A DNA stretch of 64,000 bases, taken from contig NZ_CP030033.1 of assembly GCF_003611035.1 (NCBI RefSeq), positions 4,278,001 to 4,342,000 of the forward strand, written 5' to 3'. The DNA is from Cryobacterium soli (lineage in GTDB: Bacteria; Actinomycetota; Actinomycetes; Actinomycetales; Microbacteriaceae). Shown here piece after piece: positions 44,268 to 52,606 of this stretch. Each line of letters opens with the position of its first letter. The stretch's first letter is position 1. Position numbers and translations under genes: made by a program. The notes beneath the pieces are model-generated. The model was not told the origin of the DNA. It was given only the letters and a program-made list of their open reading frames with translations, and ran no database searches.

Positions 44268-45056
44268 ATGACCTCTCCCCAGCCCCGCCCCGTGCGCCTC
44301 GGCGTGCAGATCGCCCCTCAGCACGCCGACTACACGTCGATCCGGAACACCGTTGCCGCCGTCGAGGCGCTCGGCGTGGACATCGCCTTCAACTGGGACC
44401 ACTTCTACCCGTTGTCCGGTGACCCCGCTGGGAAGCACTTCGAGTCCTGGACGCTGCTCGCCGCGTGGGCGGAGCAGACCAGCGTCATCGAGATGGGCGC
44501 GCTGGTCAACTGCAACAGCTACCGCAACGCCGACCTCCAGGCCGACATGGCGCGCACCATCGACCACATCAGCGGCGGCCGGTTCATCTTCGGCACCGGC
44601 TCAGGCTGGTTCGAGCGTGACTACGACGAGTACGGCTACGACTTCGGCACTGTAGGCAGCCGCCTGGACGCCCTGGCCGCGAACCTGCCCCGCATCGAAG
44701 AGCGCTGGGGCAAGCTGAACCCGGCACCCGTGCGCGACATCCCCGTGCTCATCGGCGGAGGCGGCGAGAAGAAGACCCTGCGCATCGTGGCGCAGCACGC
44801 CGACATCTGGCACTCGTTCTCCACGCCCGACGTGCTCACCCACAAGCTCGGGGTGCTCGGCAGCTGGTGCGACACCGTGGGCCGAGACATCGGCGAGATC
44901 GAGATCTCGACGGAGCTCCGCGGCAAGACCGCCGCGGAGGCCGACGAGCTGCACGCCCTGGGCACCACCCTGTTCACCCTCGGCATCTCCGGCCCGGACT
45001 ACGACCTCGCCCCGGTCGAGGACTGGCTGGCTTGGCGAGACGCCAAAAACGCCTGA
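44268..45056 (+). CDS. LLM-class F420-dependent oxidoreductase
   Basis: 262 residues of the luciferase-like monooxygenase superfamily. VRLGVQIAPQHADYTSIRNT is the N-terminal strand, FNWDHFYPLSGDPAGKHFESWTLLAAWAEQT the active-site region, and GRFIFGTGSGWFERDYDEYGYDF a typical F420 phosphate-binding segment. F420 enzymes are frequent in actinobacteria; the Ddn-like gene at 53747-54199 is another. The substrate is unknown. TAGGAT is 6 nt before the ATG, with no ribosome site. Confidence 0.9.
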   Translation: MTSPQPRPVRLGVQIAPQHADYTSIRNTVAAVEALGVDIAFNWDHFYPLSGDPAGKHFESWTLLAAWAEQTSVIEMGALVNCNSYRNADLQADMARTIDHISGGRFIFGTGSGWFERDYDEYGYDFGTVGSRLDALAANLPRIEERWGKLNPAPVRDIPVLIGGGGEKKTLRIVAQHADIWHSFSTPDVLTHKLGVLGSWCDTVGRDIGEIEISTELRGKTAAEADELHALGTTLFTLGISGPDYDLAPVEDWLAWRDAKNA

Positions 45057-45067
45057 CCTCCGTCGGG

Positions 45068-46249
45068 CTACGGGACGAGTCCCTCGCGCAACTCGCGGCT
45101 GAGGGAGGCGACAACGGCGGGCAGGCTGCCGTTGTGCGTTGCGGCCACGGCGAGCTGCCGCTGGTAGCTCGCACCGTGGTCGAGGATCAGGTGCAGCTGC
45201 TGCAGTTCCGGCAGGCAGCCCAGGCGTTCGGCAGTGGGGGAGAGCACCTCGACGAGGCGGCGGACCTCGTCGGTGACCATCCGCTGGGAGCCGTTGGAGC
45301 CCACGATGATCTCGGCGGCGAGCCCGTACCGGGCAGCGCGCCACTTGTTCTCCCGCACGAACCACGGTTGCATCGTGGGAACCGGCCGGCCCGCGTCGAT
45401 CTCGCTCGACATCCACTCGACCAGGCACTGGATGAGCGCGGCGATGGCGCCGAGTTCCTCGACCGTGGACACCCCGTCGCAGGCGCGCACCTCGATGGTG
45501 CCCCAGCGCGGCGACGGACGGATGTCCCAGCGCACCTCGGTGGCGTCCTCGATGATCCCGGTCAGCGTGAGGTCGTGCACATACGCCTCCCACGCGGCCC
45601 AGTCCTCGAGCCGCCACGGCAGCCCCGCGGTGGGCAGCTGCTGGAACATCTGCGCCCGGTTGGAGGCATAGCCGGTGTTCACCCCGGCCCAGAACGGGCT
45701 CGACGCGCTGAGCGCCTGCAGGTGCGGCACGAAGGTGAGCAGGCCGTTGAGGATGGGGATGACCTTGTCGCGGTCCTCGATGCCCACGTGCACGTGGATG
45801 CCCCAGATCATCATGTTGCGCCCCCACCACTGAGTGCGGTCGATGAGCTTGTGGTAGCGCTCCTTATCGGTGACCTGCTGGTCGAACCACTGGCCGAACG
45901 GATGCGAACCGCTGCAGATCGGGTCGACACCGCGCGGGTCCGTGATGGCACGCACCTCGGCAACCTGGCCGGCGACGTCGGCGACGGCGCCGGCCACCGT
46001 CTGGTGCACCCCGGAGACGAGCTCCACTGTGTTCAGGAGCAGTTCCCCGGTGATGTGCGGGTGCGGGGCGCCATCCGGGCCCCGCAGCGCCTCGAGGACC
46101 TCGTCGGCGATCGACACGAGGTCGCCCGTCTCACGGTCGACGAGGGCCAGTTCCCACTCGATACCGACTGTCGAGCGTTCGGAGCGGGCGAAGTCGATGC
46201 GCACGGGTTCGCCGCCCACGGGGTCGCCGTCCACGGTCTGGCTGCTCAC
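45068..46249 (-). CDS. carboxylate-amine ligase, glutamate-cysteine ligase 2 family (YbdK-like)
   Basis: 393 residues. TVGIEWELALVDRETGDLV at the N-terminus and WWGRNMMIWGIHVHVGIEDRDKVIPILN are GCS2 signatures. The family joins glutamate to cysteine or other amines with ATP. Since actinobacteria make mycothiol, the true product is uncertain. GTG 46249 (MSSQTVDGDPVGG) is favoured over GTG 46264 because GAAGGA lies 7 nt upstream on the minus strand. It is convergent with the LLM gene, 11 bp apart. Confidence 0.87.
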   Translation of the reverse strand: MSSQTVDGDPVGGEPVRIDFARSERSTVGIEWELALVDRETGDLVSIADEVLEALRGPDGAPHPHITGELLLNTVELVSGVHQTVAGAVADVAGQVAEVRAITDPRGVDPICSGSHPFGQWFDQQVTDKERYHKLIDRTQWWGRNMMIWGIHVHVGIEDRDKVIPILNGLLTFVPHLQALSASSPFWAGVNTGYASNRAQMFQQLPTAGLPWRLEDWAAWEAYVHDLTLTGIIEDATEVRWDIRPSPRWGTIEVRACDGVSTVEELGAIAALIQCLVEWMSSEIDAGRPVPTMQPWFVRENKWRAARYGLAAEIIVGSNGSQRMVTDEVRRLVEVLSPTAERLGCLPELQQLHLILDHGASYQRQLAVAATHNGSLPAVVASLSRELREGLVP

Positions 46250-46368
46250 GGTGCTTTCCTTCACGTTCCGAGCCCCCGAGCGGGGCGATGTGGCACAATC
46301 CTGACAGCTAATAGCTGCGCCCGCCGTGCGCCGCGCTGCAGAACGTCATCTGCCGCAGTGGCCCTGGT

Positions 46369-46423
46369 GGAACTCGATTATCACAAAGTGGTCGATGTCT
46401 GACACAATGATTAGTCGAGTTCC
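46369..46423 (+). promoter_or_regulatory. inverted repeat in the rpsP upstream region
   Basis: The 286-nt gap before rpsP holds ggaactcga (46369-46377) and its exact complement tcgagttcc (46415-46423), with further partial pairing inside (attatca / tgatta). It could be a 5' leader structure or an operator; no promoter was confidently identified. Confidence 0.4.
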
Positions 46424-46535
46424 GTTGCGCCCGACCCTCTAATCCGGCGCAGCACGAACCTTATTGAGCTTGTGCCGAGTGTGCCCCCACGCTCACGGCT
46501 GTCAGTTCGCCAAACATCTAAATCACAGGAGAATT

Positions 46536-46952
46536 GTGGCTGTCAAAATCCGTCTGAAGCGCATGGGCAAGATTCGTGCGCCGTACTACCGCATCGTTGT
46601 CGCCGACTCGCGCACCAAGCGCGATGGTCGTGTCATCGAAGAGATCGGCATCTACCACCCCACGCAGGAGCCCTCGGTCATCGAGGTCAAGTCCGAGCGT
46701 GCCCAGTACTGGCTCTCCGTCGGCGCACAGCCGACCGAGCAGGTCGCGGCACTGCTCAAGCTGACCGGCGACTGGGGAATCTTCAAGGGCGACAAGAACG
46801 CCGTCTCCACCGTCAAGATCAAGGAGCCCAAGGTTCCCTTCGTCGCCGACGAGAAGAAGAAGCCGGTTCTCAAGCCGAAGGCCGAGAAGCCCGCGGCCAA
46901 GGTCGAGACCGAAGACGTTGCCGCCCCGGCAACCGAAGAGGACAAGGCGTAA
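46536..46952 (+). CDS. rpsP: 30S ribosomal protein S16
   Basis: 138 residues: an S16 core ([22 protein letters not shown], then [15 protein letters not shown], then [13 protein letters not shown]) with a ~50-residue Lys/Ala/Glu-rich C-terminal tail typical of actinobacteria. GTG 46536 has a clear AGGAG at 46527-46531; the upstream in-frame ATG at 46464 is not needed. It is first in the rpsP-khpA-rimM-trmD series. Confidence 0.97.
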   Translation: MAVKIRLKRMGKIRAPYYRIVVADSRTKRDGRVIEEIGIYHPTQEPSVIEVKSERAQYWLSVGAQPTEQVAALLKLTGDWGIFKGDKNAVSTVKIKEPKVPFVADEKKKPVLKPKAEKPAAKVETEDVAAPATEEDKA

Positions 46953-46954
46953 TT

Positions 46955-47191
46955 TTGCTCGCTCCCGCGCTTGAGCACCTCGTCAAGGGGATCGTTGATC
47001 ACCCGGACGACGTGCACGTTGTAGCCCAGAACTCACCTCGTGGCGAGGTGCTCGAGGTTCGTGTGAACCCCGAGGACCTCGGCCGGGTGATCGGCCGCGC
47101 CGGTCGCACCGCCAAGGCGCTGCGCACTCTCGTGGCCGCGCTGGCCGACGGCAAGCGCGTGCGGGTCGACGTTGTCGACACGGACTTCTGA
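46955..47191 (+). CDS. khpA: KH-domain RNA-binding protein KhpA
   Basis: 78 residues, the usual KhpA length. LEHLVKGIVDHPDDVHV leads to the KH motif DLGRVIGRAGRTAKALRTLV (GRxG loop). KhpA binds RNA, often with KhpB, and always sits between rpsP and rimM. The start is TTG 46955, 2 bp after the rpsP stop; no better codon is in frame. Confidence 0.94.
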   Translation: MLAPALEHLVKGIVDHPDDVHVVAQNSPRGEVLEVRVNPEDLGRVIGRAGRTAKALRTLVAALADGKRVRVDVVDTDF

Positions 47192-47212
47192 AGCGGTAGT
47201 GACTAGCCCCTC

Positions 47213-47824
47213 ATGAGCGACGACAGCACGACCCCGGCCACCCAACTGCGGGTGGGGCGCCTCACCAAGGCCCATGGCCTCAAGGGCGCCATCAAGCTGG
47301 AGCTGTTCACGGATGACCCGGGACGACGTTTCGTCCCGGGCGCCGTGTTCACCCTCCAGGTGCCGACCAGTTCCCCCTGGCACGGCAAGACCATCGAGCT
47401 CGTCGAGTTGCGCTGGTACAACCAGCACGCCGTGGGGTTCTTCAAGGATGTCCCCGACCGCGAGGCCGCGGAGACCCTGGCCAAGGCGATCCTCTGGATC
47501 GATCAGGACCCGACCGAGCAGACCGACGAGGAAGACGCCTGGTACGACCACCAGCTGGTCGGCCTCGCCGTCGTGCGCGACGGGGTGCAGATCGGCACGC
47601 TGACCCGCCTTGAACACCTGCCTGCGCAGGACCTTCTCATCGTGAAGACCGCCGCCGGCGAGGTGATGATCCCCTTCGTCAAGGCGATCGTTCCCTCCGT
47701 CGACGTCAAGACCGGCGTCATCACGATCACACCTCCTCCCGGACTGCTCGAAGAGCTCCCGGAGGAACCGGACACCGATGAACCGGCAGCGACGCCGACT
47801 ACTCCCGACGCCCAGGACGCATAG
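47213..47824 (+). CDS. rimM: 16S rRNA processing protein RimM
   Basis: 203 residues. Helps assemble the 30S head and binds S19. LRVGRLTKAHGLKGAIKLELFTDDP is the N-terminal RimM signature; the PRC-barrel half has WYDHQLVGLAVV and LLIVKTAAGEVMIPFVKAIVPSVD. An acidic tail EELPEEPDTDEPAATP ends the protein. A stem-loop follows, and then an FNT channel gene separates it from trmD. Confidence 0.96.
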   Translation: MSDDSTTPATQLRVGRLTKAHGLKGAIKLELFTDDPGRRFVPGAVFTLQVPTSSPWHGKTIELVELRWYNQHAVGFFKDVPDREAAETLAKAILWIDQDPTEQTDEEDAWYDHQLVGLAVVRDGVQIGTLTRLEHLPAQDLLIVKTAAGEVMIPFVKAIVPSVDVKTGVITITPPPGLLEELPEEPDTDEPAATPTTPDAQDA

Positions 47825-47825
47825 A

Positions 47826-47857
47826 CGCGCCTCGGCCAATTCACGGGGAGAGGCGCG
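47826..47857 (+). terminator. hairpin after rimM
   Basis: cgcgcctc (47826-47833) and gaggcgcg (47850-47857) pair exactly with a 16-nt loop, 1 bp after the rimM stop. There is no T-run. It could end the rpsP-rimM transcript ahead of the inserted FNT gene. Confidence 0.5.
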
Positions 47858-47917
47858 CCGCGCCACACCTACTTCACGTTCGTAGCGATCGCGGCCGTTG
47901 AAGAGGAGTACCGTCGC

Positions 47918-48772
47918 ATGTCCTATGTGAAACCCGACCAGCTGATCGATTCACTCGTTCACTCCGGGGTCGTCAAGACCAACCTCACTGCCCAGCAGAT
48001 GTTCTTGCGCGGCACCCTGTCCGGCGCCATCCTCGGTGCGGCCACGACGCTGGCCCTCACCGCGGCCGCTCAGACCGGTCTGCCGATCGTGGGCGCGCTC
48101 GTCTTCCCGGTGGGGTTCTGCGTGATTCTCATGCTCGGCCTCGAACTGGTCACCGGCAGCTTCGCGCTCATCCCGCTCGCTGTGCTCGAGGGGCGCACCA
48201 CCATCGCGAAGGCCGCGAAGAACTTCGCCGTCGTCATCCCGGCGCACATCTTCGGCGCCGGCCTGTACGCCGTGCTCTACGTGGGCGTCATCACCTACCT
48301 CGGCACCGACACCACCGACCCGATGATCCAGGCGATCATCCACCTGGCCGAGCACAAGGTGCTGCCGTATGAGGCTGTCGGGGCCGGCGGCATCCTCGTC
48401 GTGGTGGTCAAGGCCATGCTCTGCAACTGGATGGTCGCGCTCGGCACGATCATGTTCTACACCTCCACCTCCGCGGCCGGCAAGATCCTCGGCATGTGGC
48501 TGCCCGTGCTCACCTTCTTCGGTCTCGGCCTCGAGCACGCGGTCGTGAACATGTTCGTCATCCCGGCCGGCATGCTGCTCGGCGCGAACATCAGCTTCGG
48601 CGAATGGTGGGGCTGGAACACCGGTCCCGTTCTGATCGGCAACTTCCTGGGTGCCGTGCTCTTCACCGCCCTGCCGCTGTACTTCTCGCACCGCAAGACC
48701 GTCAACCGGGCCGCCTCCGCGCACGACGAGGACACCCAGGCCGCGCCGGAGCTCACCGGCGCCCACTCGTAG
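47918..48772 (+). CDS. formate/nitrite transporter (FNT) family channel
   Basis: 284 residues with six membrane helices. [20 protein letters not shown] matches the FNT N-terminal signature, and [27 protein letters not shown] the second-half signature (K...CNW.V). [17 protein letters not shown] follows, with the channel His in LEHAVVNM. It moves formate, nitrite or related small anions; which one is not clear. ATG 47918 has AGGAG upstream. It is unusual in sitting between rimM and trmD. Confidence 0.93.
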   Translation: MSYVKPDQLIDSLVHSGVVKTNLTAQQMFLRGTLSGAILGAATTLALTAAAQTGLPIVGALVFPVGFCVILMLGLELVTGSFALIPLAVLEGRTTIAKAAKNFAVVIPAHIFGAGLYAVLYVGVITYLGTDTTDPMIQAIIHLAEHKVLPYEAVGAGGILVVVVKAMLCNWMVALGTIMFYTSTSAAGKILGMWLPVLTFFGLGLEHAVVNMFVIPAGMLLGANISFGEWWGWNTGPVLIGNFLGAVLFTALPLYFSHRKTVNRAASAHDEDTQAAPELTGAHS

Positions 48773-48775
48773 ACT
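48770..48775 (+). promoter_or_regulatory. -10 box TAGACT for leaderless trmD; includes upstream stop codon
   Basis: TAGACT starts with the FNT stop codon and lies 7 nt before the trmD ATG at 48783. No ribosome site is present. Confidence 0.55.
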
Positions 48776-48782
48776 GGCTCCT

Positions 48783-49592
48783 ATGCGCATCGACATCGTC
48801 AGTATTTTTCCGGAATTCTTCGGTGTGCTGGACATCTCCCTCCTCGGCCGCGCCCGGCAGGCCGGTTTGATCGATCTCTCCGTGCACAATCTGCGCGACT
48901 TCACCCACGACCGGCACAACACCGTCGACGACACCCCTTATGGCGGCGGCGCCGGAATGGTGATGAAGCCGGAGCCGTGGGGGGAGGCGCTGGACAGCAT
49001 CCTGGCCCAGTCACCGCTGAGCGCTGCGGGTGCCGTAGACGCCGAGTCGACGGATGCGCCGGCCGGCGACACCGGCCCTGTCCTCATCTTCCCGTCGCCG
49101 GCGGGGGAGCAGTTCACCCAGGCGATGGCCCGCGAGCTCGCGTTCGAACCGCACCTGGTCTTCGGCTGCGGCCGGTACGAGGGCATCGACCAGCGCGTGG
49201 TGGACCACTTCGCCACTCGCGGCCGGGTGCGGCTGGTGAGCCTGGGCGACTACGTGCTCAACGGGGGAGAGGTGGCCGTGATGGCCATGATCGAGGCGAT
49301 CGGCCGCCTGATCCCCGGCGTCGTCGGCAACCCGGAGAGCCTCGTCGAAGAATCCCACGAGGACGGCCTGCTCGAGTACCCCAGCTACACCAAGCCGTCC
49401 AGCTGGCGCGGGCTGGACGTGCCCCCTGTGCTGCTCAGCGGCAACCACGGCGCGATCGCGGCCTGGCGCCGGGAGCAACAGATCGAGCGCACCCGCCTGG
49501 TTCGCCCGGACCTGCTGCCCGACGAGATGACCGCCGACGCCGGGCTTCTGCCCGCAGCGAACTCCAAGGCTCGGCGGGGCTCCCGCGGGTAA
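48783..49592 (+). CDS. trmD: tRNA (guanine(37)-N1)-methyltransferase
   Basis: 269 residues. Methylates G37 next to the anticodon to prevent frameshifting. [58 protein letters not shown] and [21 protein letters not shown] form the trefoil-knot SAM site. An insert of ~20 residues ([19 protein letters not shown]) is seen before the [11 protein letters not shown] strand. ATG 48783 is 7 nt after TAGACT. Its stop TAA starts the next gene's -10 box. Confidence 0.97.
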   Translation: MRIDIVSIFPEFFGVLDISLLGRARQAGLIDLSVHNLRDFTHDRHNTVDDTPYGGGAGMVMKPEPWGEALDSILAQSPLSAAGAVDAESTDAPAGDTGPVLIFPSPAGEQFTQAMARELAFEPHLVFGCGRYEGIDQRVVDHFATRGRVRLVSLGDYVLNGGEVAVMAMIEAIGRLIPGVVGNPESLVEESHEDGLLEYPSYTKPSSWRGLDVPPVLLSGNHGAIAAWRREQQIERTRLVRPDLLPDEMTADAGLLPAANSKARRGSRG

Positions 49593-49595
49593 TCT
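49590..49595 (+). promoter_or_regulatory. -10 box TAATCT for leaderless membrane-protein gene; includes trmD stop
   Basis: TAATCT begins with the trmD TAA and lies 7 nt before GTG 49603. There is no Shine-Dalgarno sequence. Confidence 0.55.
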
Positions 49596-49602
49596 GGGCA
49601 CT

Positions 49603-50136
49603 GTGATTCTCCGCAGGGTCTTCTACTACTGGCAGTTCGTGGCCGTTGTCGCGCTTCCGCTCTGGCTCATGGTCGCCGCATCCATCTTCGGCACCACGGC
49701 TTGGCAGGTGCTCGGCGCCACCTTCGGTGCCGTCGCCATCGGGTTCGGCCTGCTCGTGGTGAGCCTGCTCTTCCTGGCCCGACGGGAGGTGCGCCTGGAC
49801 AAGGCTGTGTCCTGGGCAGACGTGGGCGTGCTCACCGGCTGGCACGTGCTCATCGTGCTGATGGGCGTGTACTCCGTCACCGCGCCCTGGCTCTCGGTCC
49901 TCGTTGTGCTGGTCGGCCTGGCCGCGTTCTGGTTCGCGCTCTGGGAGCTCTTCGACGCGGCCCGCAAGCGTGTCCGCGAGGCCCTGGTGTACATCGACGA
50001 GACGGCCAGATTCGGCACGGTTCCGACCGGTTCGCCCGCGTTCCCCACCATGACGAATCCGGCGGCGTCACGACCTGACGCGGCACCGGCAGACCCGAGC
50101 GTGATCATCATCCAGGAGAAGCACGACGAGCGCTAA
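49603..50136 (+). CDS. hypothetical four-helix membrane protein
   Basis: 177 residues. Four hydrophobic segments are seen: FVAVVALPLWLMVAASIFG, GATFGAVAIGFGLLVVSLLF, VGVLTGWHVLIVLMGVYSV and LSVLVVLVGLAAFWFALWEL. A basic/acidic cytoplasmic tail ends in IIIQEKHDER. I do not recognise a functional family; similar unnamed proteins are found between trmD and rplS in related genomes as far as I recall. GTG 49603 is chosen for the TAATCT box 7 nt upstream. Confidence 0.8.
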   Translation: MILRRVFYYWQFVAVVALPLWLMVAASIFGTTAWQVLGATFGAVAIGFGLLVVSLLFLARREVRLDKAVSWADVGVLTGWHVLIVLMGVYSVTAPWLSVLVVLVGLAAFWFALWELFDAARKRVREALVYIDETARFGTVPTGSPAFPTMTNPAASRPDAAPADPSVIIIQEKHDER

Positions 50137-50167
50137 GCGCCCAGTACTCGGCAGTGGAGTGACGCTT

Positions 50168-50228
50168 TTGGCGTGTGGCCCCGTTTAGTGGCAGAATAAG
50201 CGTTTGTGCCGCGGCATGTCTCTGCCAC
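50168..50228 (+). promoter_or_regulatory. rplS promoter and leader hairpin
   Basis: In the 215-nt gap before rplS, TTGGCG (50168-50173) and CAGAAT (50192-50197) are spaced 18 bp. gtggcaga (50188-50195) and tctgccac (50221-50228) are exact complements. The resulting 5' leader of about 145 nt may be regulatory, but no known L19 leader motif was identified. Confidence 0.4.
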
Positions 50229-50351
50229 AGGGGAGCTGCATTCATATCGGCACGCACACACTCAATTGGTCGCCACCAACTCACAACACGTGAGCGGGCG
50301 GGGCGCCACTAAAACGTCCTCGACCTGTGGCGGGTACAGAGAGCGAAGAAC

Positions 50352-50696
50352 ATGCATATTCTCGACCAGGTCGACGCGCCTTCACTGCGTTCAGACATCC
50401 CCGAGTTCCGCGCGGGCGACACCGTCAAGGTCCACGTCAACATCGTTGAAGGCGCACGCTCGCGTGTCCAGGTCTTCCAGGGTGTTGTCATCGGCCGTTC
50501 GGGCGAAGGCGTCCGCGAGACCTTCTGCGTCCGCAAGGTCAGCTTCCAGGTCGGCGTCGAGCGTACCTTCCCGGTGCACTCTCCGGTGATCGACCACATC
50601 GAGGTCGTCACCCGCGGTGACGTGCGTCGCGCCAAGCTGTACTACCTGCGTGGCCTGCGTGGCAAGAAGGCCAAGATCAAGGAAAAGCGCGACTAA
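50352..50696 (+). CDS. rplS: 50S ribosomal protein L19
   Basis: 114 residues, normal size. [31 protein letters not shown] is the signature, followed by [26 protein letters not shown] and the basic end [20 protein letters not shown]. It lies at the 30S-50S interface. A long leader precedes it, and a 12-bp hairpin separates it from lepB. Confidence 0.97.
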   Translation: MHILDQVDAPSLRSDIPEFRAGDTVKVHVNIVEGARSRVQVFQGVVIGRSGEGVRETFCVRKVSFQVGVERTFPVHSPVIDHIEVVTRGDVRRAKLYYLRGLRGKKAKIKEKRD

Positions 50697-50769
50697 GCAT
50701 CCCGCGAACCGGCACTGCCGCGCCGCCAGGTCTCAACCCTGAGCGTTTTCGCAGGACGCTGGATTTCCC

Positions 50770-50808
50770 CCTGAGCTCCTCCCCGCTAAACTGGGCGAGG
50801 AGCTCAGG
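50770..50808 (+). promoter_or_regulatory. hairpin between rplS and lepB with an internal -10 box
   Basis: cctgagctcctc (50770-50781) and gaggagctcagg (50797-50808) form a perfect 12-bp stem. The 15-nt loop contains TAAACT (50787-50792), a possible -10 box. The right arm contains GAGGAG, the only candidate ribosome site before the lepB ATG (50816). Confidence 0.6.
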
Positions 50809-50815
50809 CGGTTAA

Positions 50816-51562
50816 ATGACAGACAACACTCTGCCCTCGCGATCGCATCGCCTGGAACCAGATTCGCCGCGCAAGAAGCGCGGCGTCGCGATCTTCCTTC
50901 GCGACCTCTTGATCATCTTCGTGGTGGCCCTGCTCATCTCGTTCCTGATCAAGACTTTCCTCGTGCGCTCGTTCTACATCCCCTCGGGGTCGATGGAGAG
51001 CACACTGCTGGTGAACGACCGCATCATCGTGAACCAGCTCGAACCAGGCCTCATCCCGGTGTCTCGCGGTGACGTCGTGGTCTTCCGGGACCCGGGCGGA
51101 TGGCTGCCGCCCCAGGCGCCCATCGAGCAGAACCCCATCGTGGCCGCTCTCGACTGGACCCTCTCGGTAGTCGGCCTGTCCGCACCCGACAGCAACGACC
51201 ATTTGATCAAGCGCGTCATCGGCCTGCCGGGCGACCACGTCGTCTGCTGCAACACGCTGGGGCAGATGAGCGTCAACGACGTTCCCCTGATCGAACCGTA
51301 CGTGCTGCTGCCAGTCGGCCAGACGAGCGTCTCCAAGGACGCCTTCGATGTGGTCGTGCCGGAGAACTCGCTCTGGGTGATGGGCGACAACCGTTACGAC
51401 TCGCTCGACTCGCGGTATCACCCCACCACCCCGGGGAAAGGCTTCGTGCCGCTGGACAACGTCGTGGGTCGCGCCCTCGTGATCAGCTGGCCGCTGAACC
51501 GGTGGAGCTGGCTGGACGACTATCCCGAGGTGTTCCGCGGGGTCGAGGACGCCGAAGAGTGA
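50816..51562 (+). CDS. lepB: signal peptidase I
   Basis: 248 residues. Removes signal peptides from Sec/Tat substrates outside the membrane. One N-terminal anchor (VAIFLRDLLIIFVVALLISFLI) precedes the catalytic Ser in YIPSGSMESTL and the Lys in NDHLIKRVIGLPGDHV. GDNRYDSLDSRYH is box D/E. The C-terminal end is soluble, and no second membrane segment is seen. It is followed by rnhB at 7 bp, as is usual in actinobacteria. Confidence 0.96.
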   Translation: MTDNTLPSRSHRLEPDSPRKKRGVAIFLRDLLIIFVVALLISFLIKTFLVRSFYIPSGSMESTLLVNDRIIVNQLEPGLIPVSRGDVVVFRDPGGWLPPQAPIEQNPIVAALDWTLSVVGLSAPDSNDHLIKRVIGLPGDHVVCCNTLGQMSVNDVPLIEPYVLLPVGQTSVSKDAFDVVVPENSLWVMGDNRYDSLDSRYHPTTPGKGFVPLDNVVGRALVISWPLNRWSWLDDYPEVFRGVEDAEE

Positions 51563-51569
51563 CGCGTCG

Positions 51570-52220
51570 GTGATGATGGCCGTGGTTGAGCCCACCCTCG
51601 AGGTCGAGATGGCCATGCTGGCCGCCGGAGCGACCTGCGTCATCGGATGTGACGAGGTGGGCCGGGGCGCCCTCGCCGGTCCCGTGGCCGTCGGCGTGGC
51701 CGTCGTCACGGCCGATGTGGGCGCCTTCCCCGTGGGCCTGCGCGACTCCAAACTGCTCAGCGAACCCCGCCGGGAGCTGCTCGCGCCGCTGGCCGCGGCG
51801 TGGGTGCGGCACAGCGCCGTCGGGCTCGCCTCTGCCCAGGAGGTCGACGCCCACGGCATCATCGCCGCCCTCGGGCTGGCCGGCAAGCGGGCCCTCGCGC
51901 AGCTGCACGCCGCCGGCGTCGACATCGTCGGCGGGGTGGTCCTGCTCGACGGCAACGACGATTGGTTGAACAAAGCACTCGCCACCCCGTTGTCGGTCGT
52001 GACACGCGTCAAGGCCGACCAGGATTGTGCGTCCGTGTCGGCAGCATCCGTGATCGCCAAGGTGCACCGCGACAGGCTCATGATCGCGGCCGACCTCGGC
52101 ACCCCCGGCTACGGCTGGTCAGGAAACAAGGGCTACGGCAGCGCCCAACACATGGCCGCCCTCGGCACGCTCGGCGCAAGCGAGCACCACCGGCTGAGCT
52201 GGCTCAAAATCGCGGGGTAG
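51570..52220 (+). CDS. rnhB: ribonuclease HII
   Basis: 216 residues. Cleaves RNA in RNA-DNA hybrids at single ribonucleotides. CVIGCDEVGRGALAGPVAVG carries the first two acidic catalytic residues (DEVGRG). LLDGNDDWL and KADQDCASVSAASVIAKVHRD complete the site, and GYGWSGNKGYGSAQHMAAL follows. The start is GTG 51570 or one of the ATGs at 51573/51576; no clear ribosome site decides. The lepB stop is 7 bp upstream. Confidence 0.95.
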   Translation: MMMAVVEPTLEVEMAMLAAGATCVIGCDEVGRGALAGPVAVGVAVVTADVGAFPVGLRDSKLLSEPRRELLAPLAAAWVRHSAVGLASAQEVDAHGIIAALGLAGKRALAQLHAAGVDIVGGVVLLDGNDDWLNKALATPLSVVTRVKADQDCASVSAASVIAKVHRDRLMIAADLGTPGYGWSGNKGYGSAQHMAALGTLGASEHHRLSWLKIAG

Positions 52221-52245
52221 CTTCAGCGCGTAGGATTGTCTCACC

Positions 52246-52569
52246 ATGGAAGAAGACGAATTCGAGGACTACGACCGCGAGGTCGAGTTGGCCCTATACC
52301 GCGAGTATCGAGACGTTGTGGGGCAGTTCCAGTACGTCGTCGAAACCGAGCGCCGGTTCTACCTGGCCAACGAAGTCGAGTTGGTGCGGCGCGATACCGA
52401 ACATGACTTCTATTTCGAGCTGACCATGAAGGATGTCTGGGTCTGGGACGTCTACCGTTCCGACCGGTTCGTGAAATCGGTGCGGGTGCTCACGTTCAAG
52501 GACGTCAACGTGGAAGAACTCGCGTCGAAGGAATTCGAGCTGCCCAAGGAACTCGCACTCGACGAGTAG
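52246..52569 (+). CDS. DUF2469 protein
   Basis: 107 acidic residues beginning MEEDEFEDYDREVELALYREY. This strongly conserved actinobacterial family (DUF2469) sits after rnhB and before yraN; its function is unknown. WVWDVYRSDRFVKSVRVLTFKDVNVEEL is the conserved C-terminal half. ATG 52246 is 9 nt after TAGGAT with no ribosome site. Confidence 0.93.
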   Translation: MEEDEFEDYDREVELALYREYRDVVGQFQYVVETERRFYLANEVELVRRDTEHDFYFELTMKDVWVWDVYRSDRFVKSVRVLTFKDVNVEELASKEFELPKELALDE

Positions 52570-52606
52570 CCACCCCGGCCGGTCGCCCGGCTGCTAGCGT
52601 GTGCGG

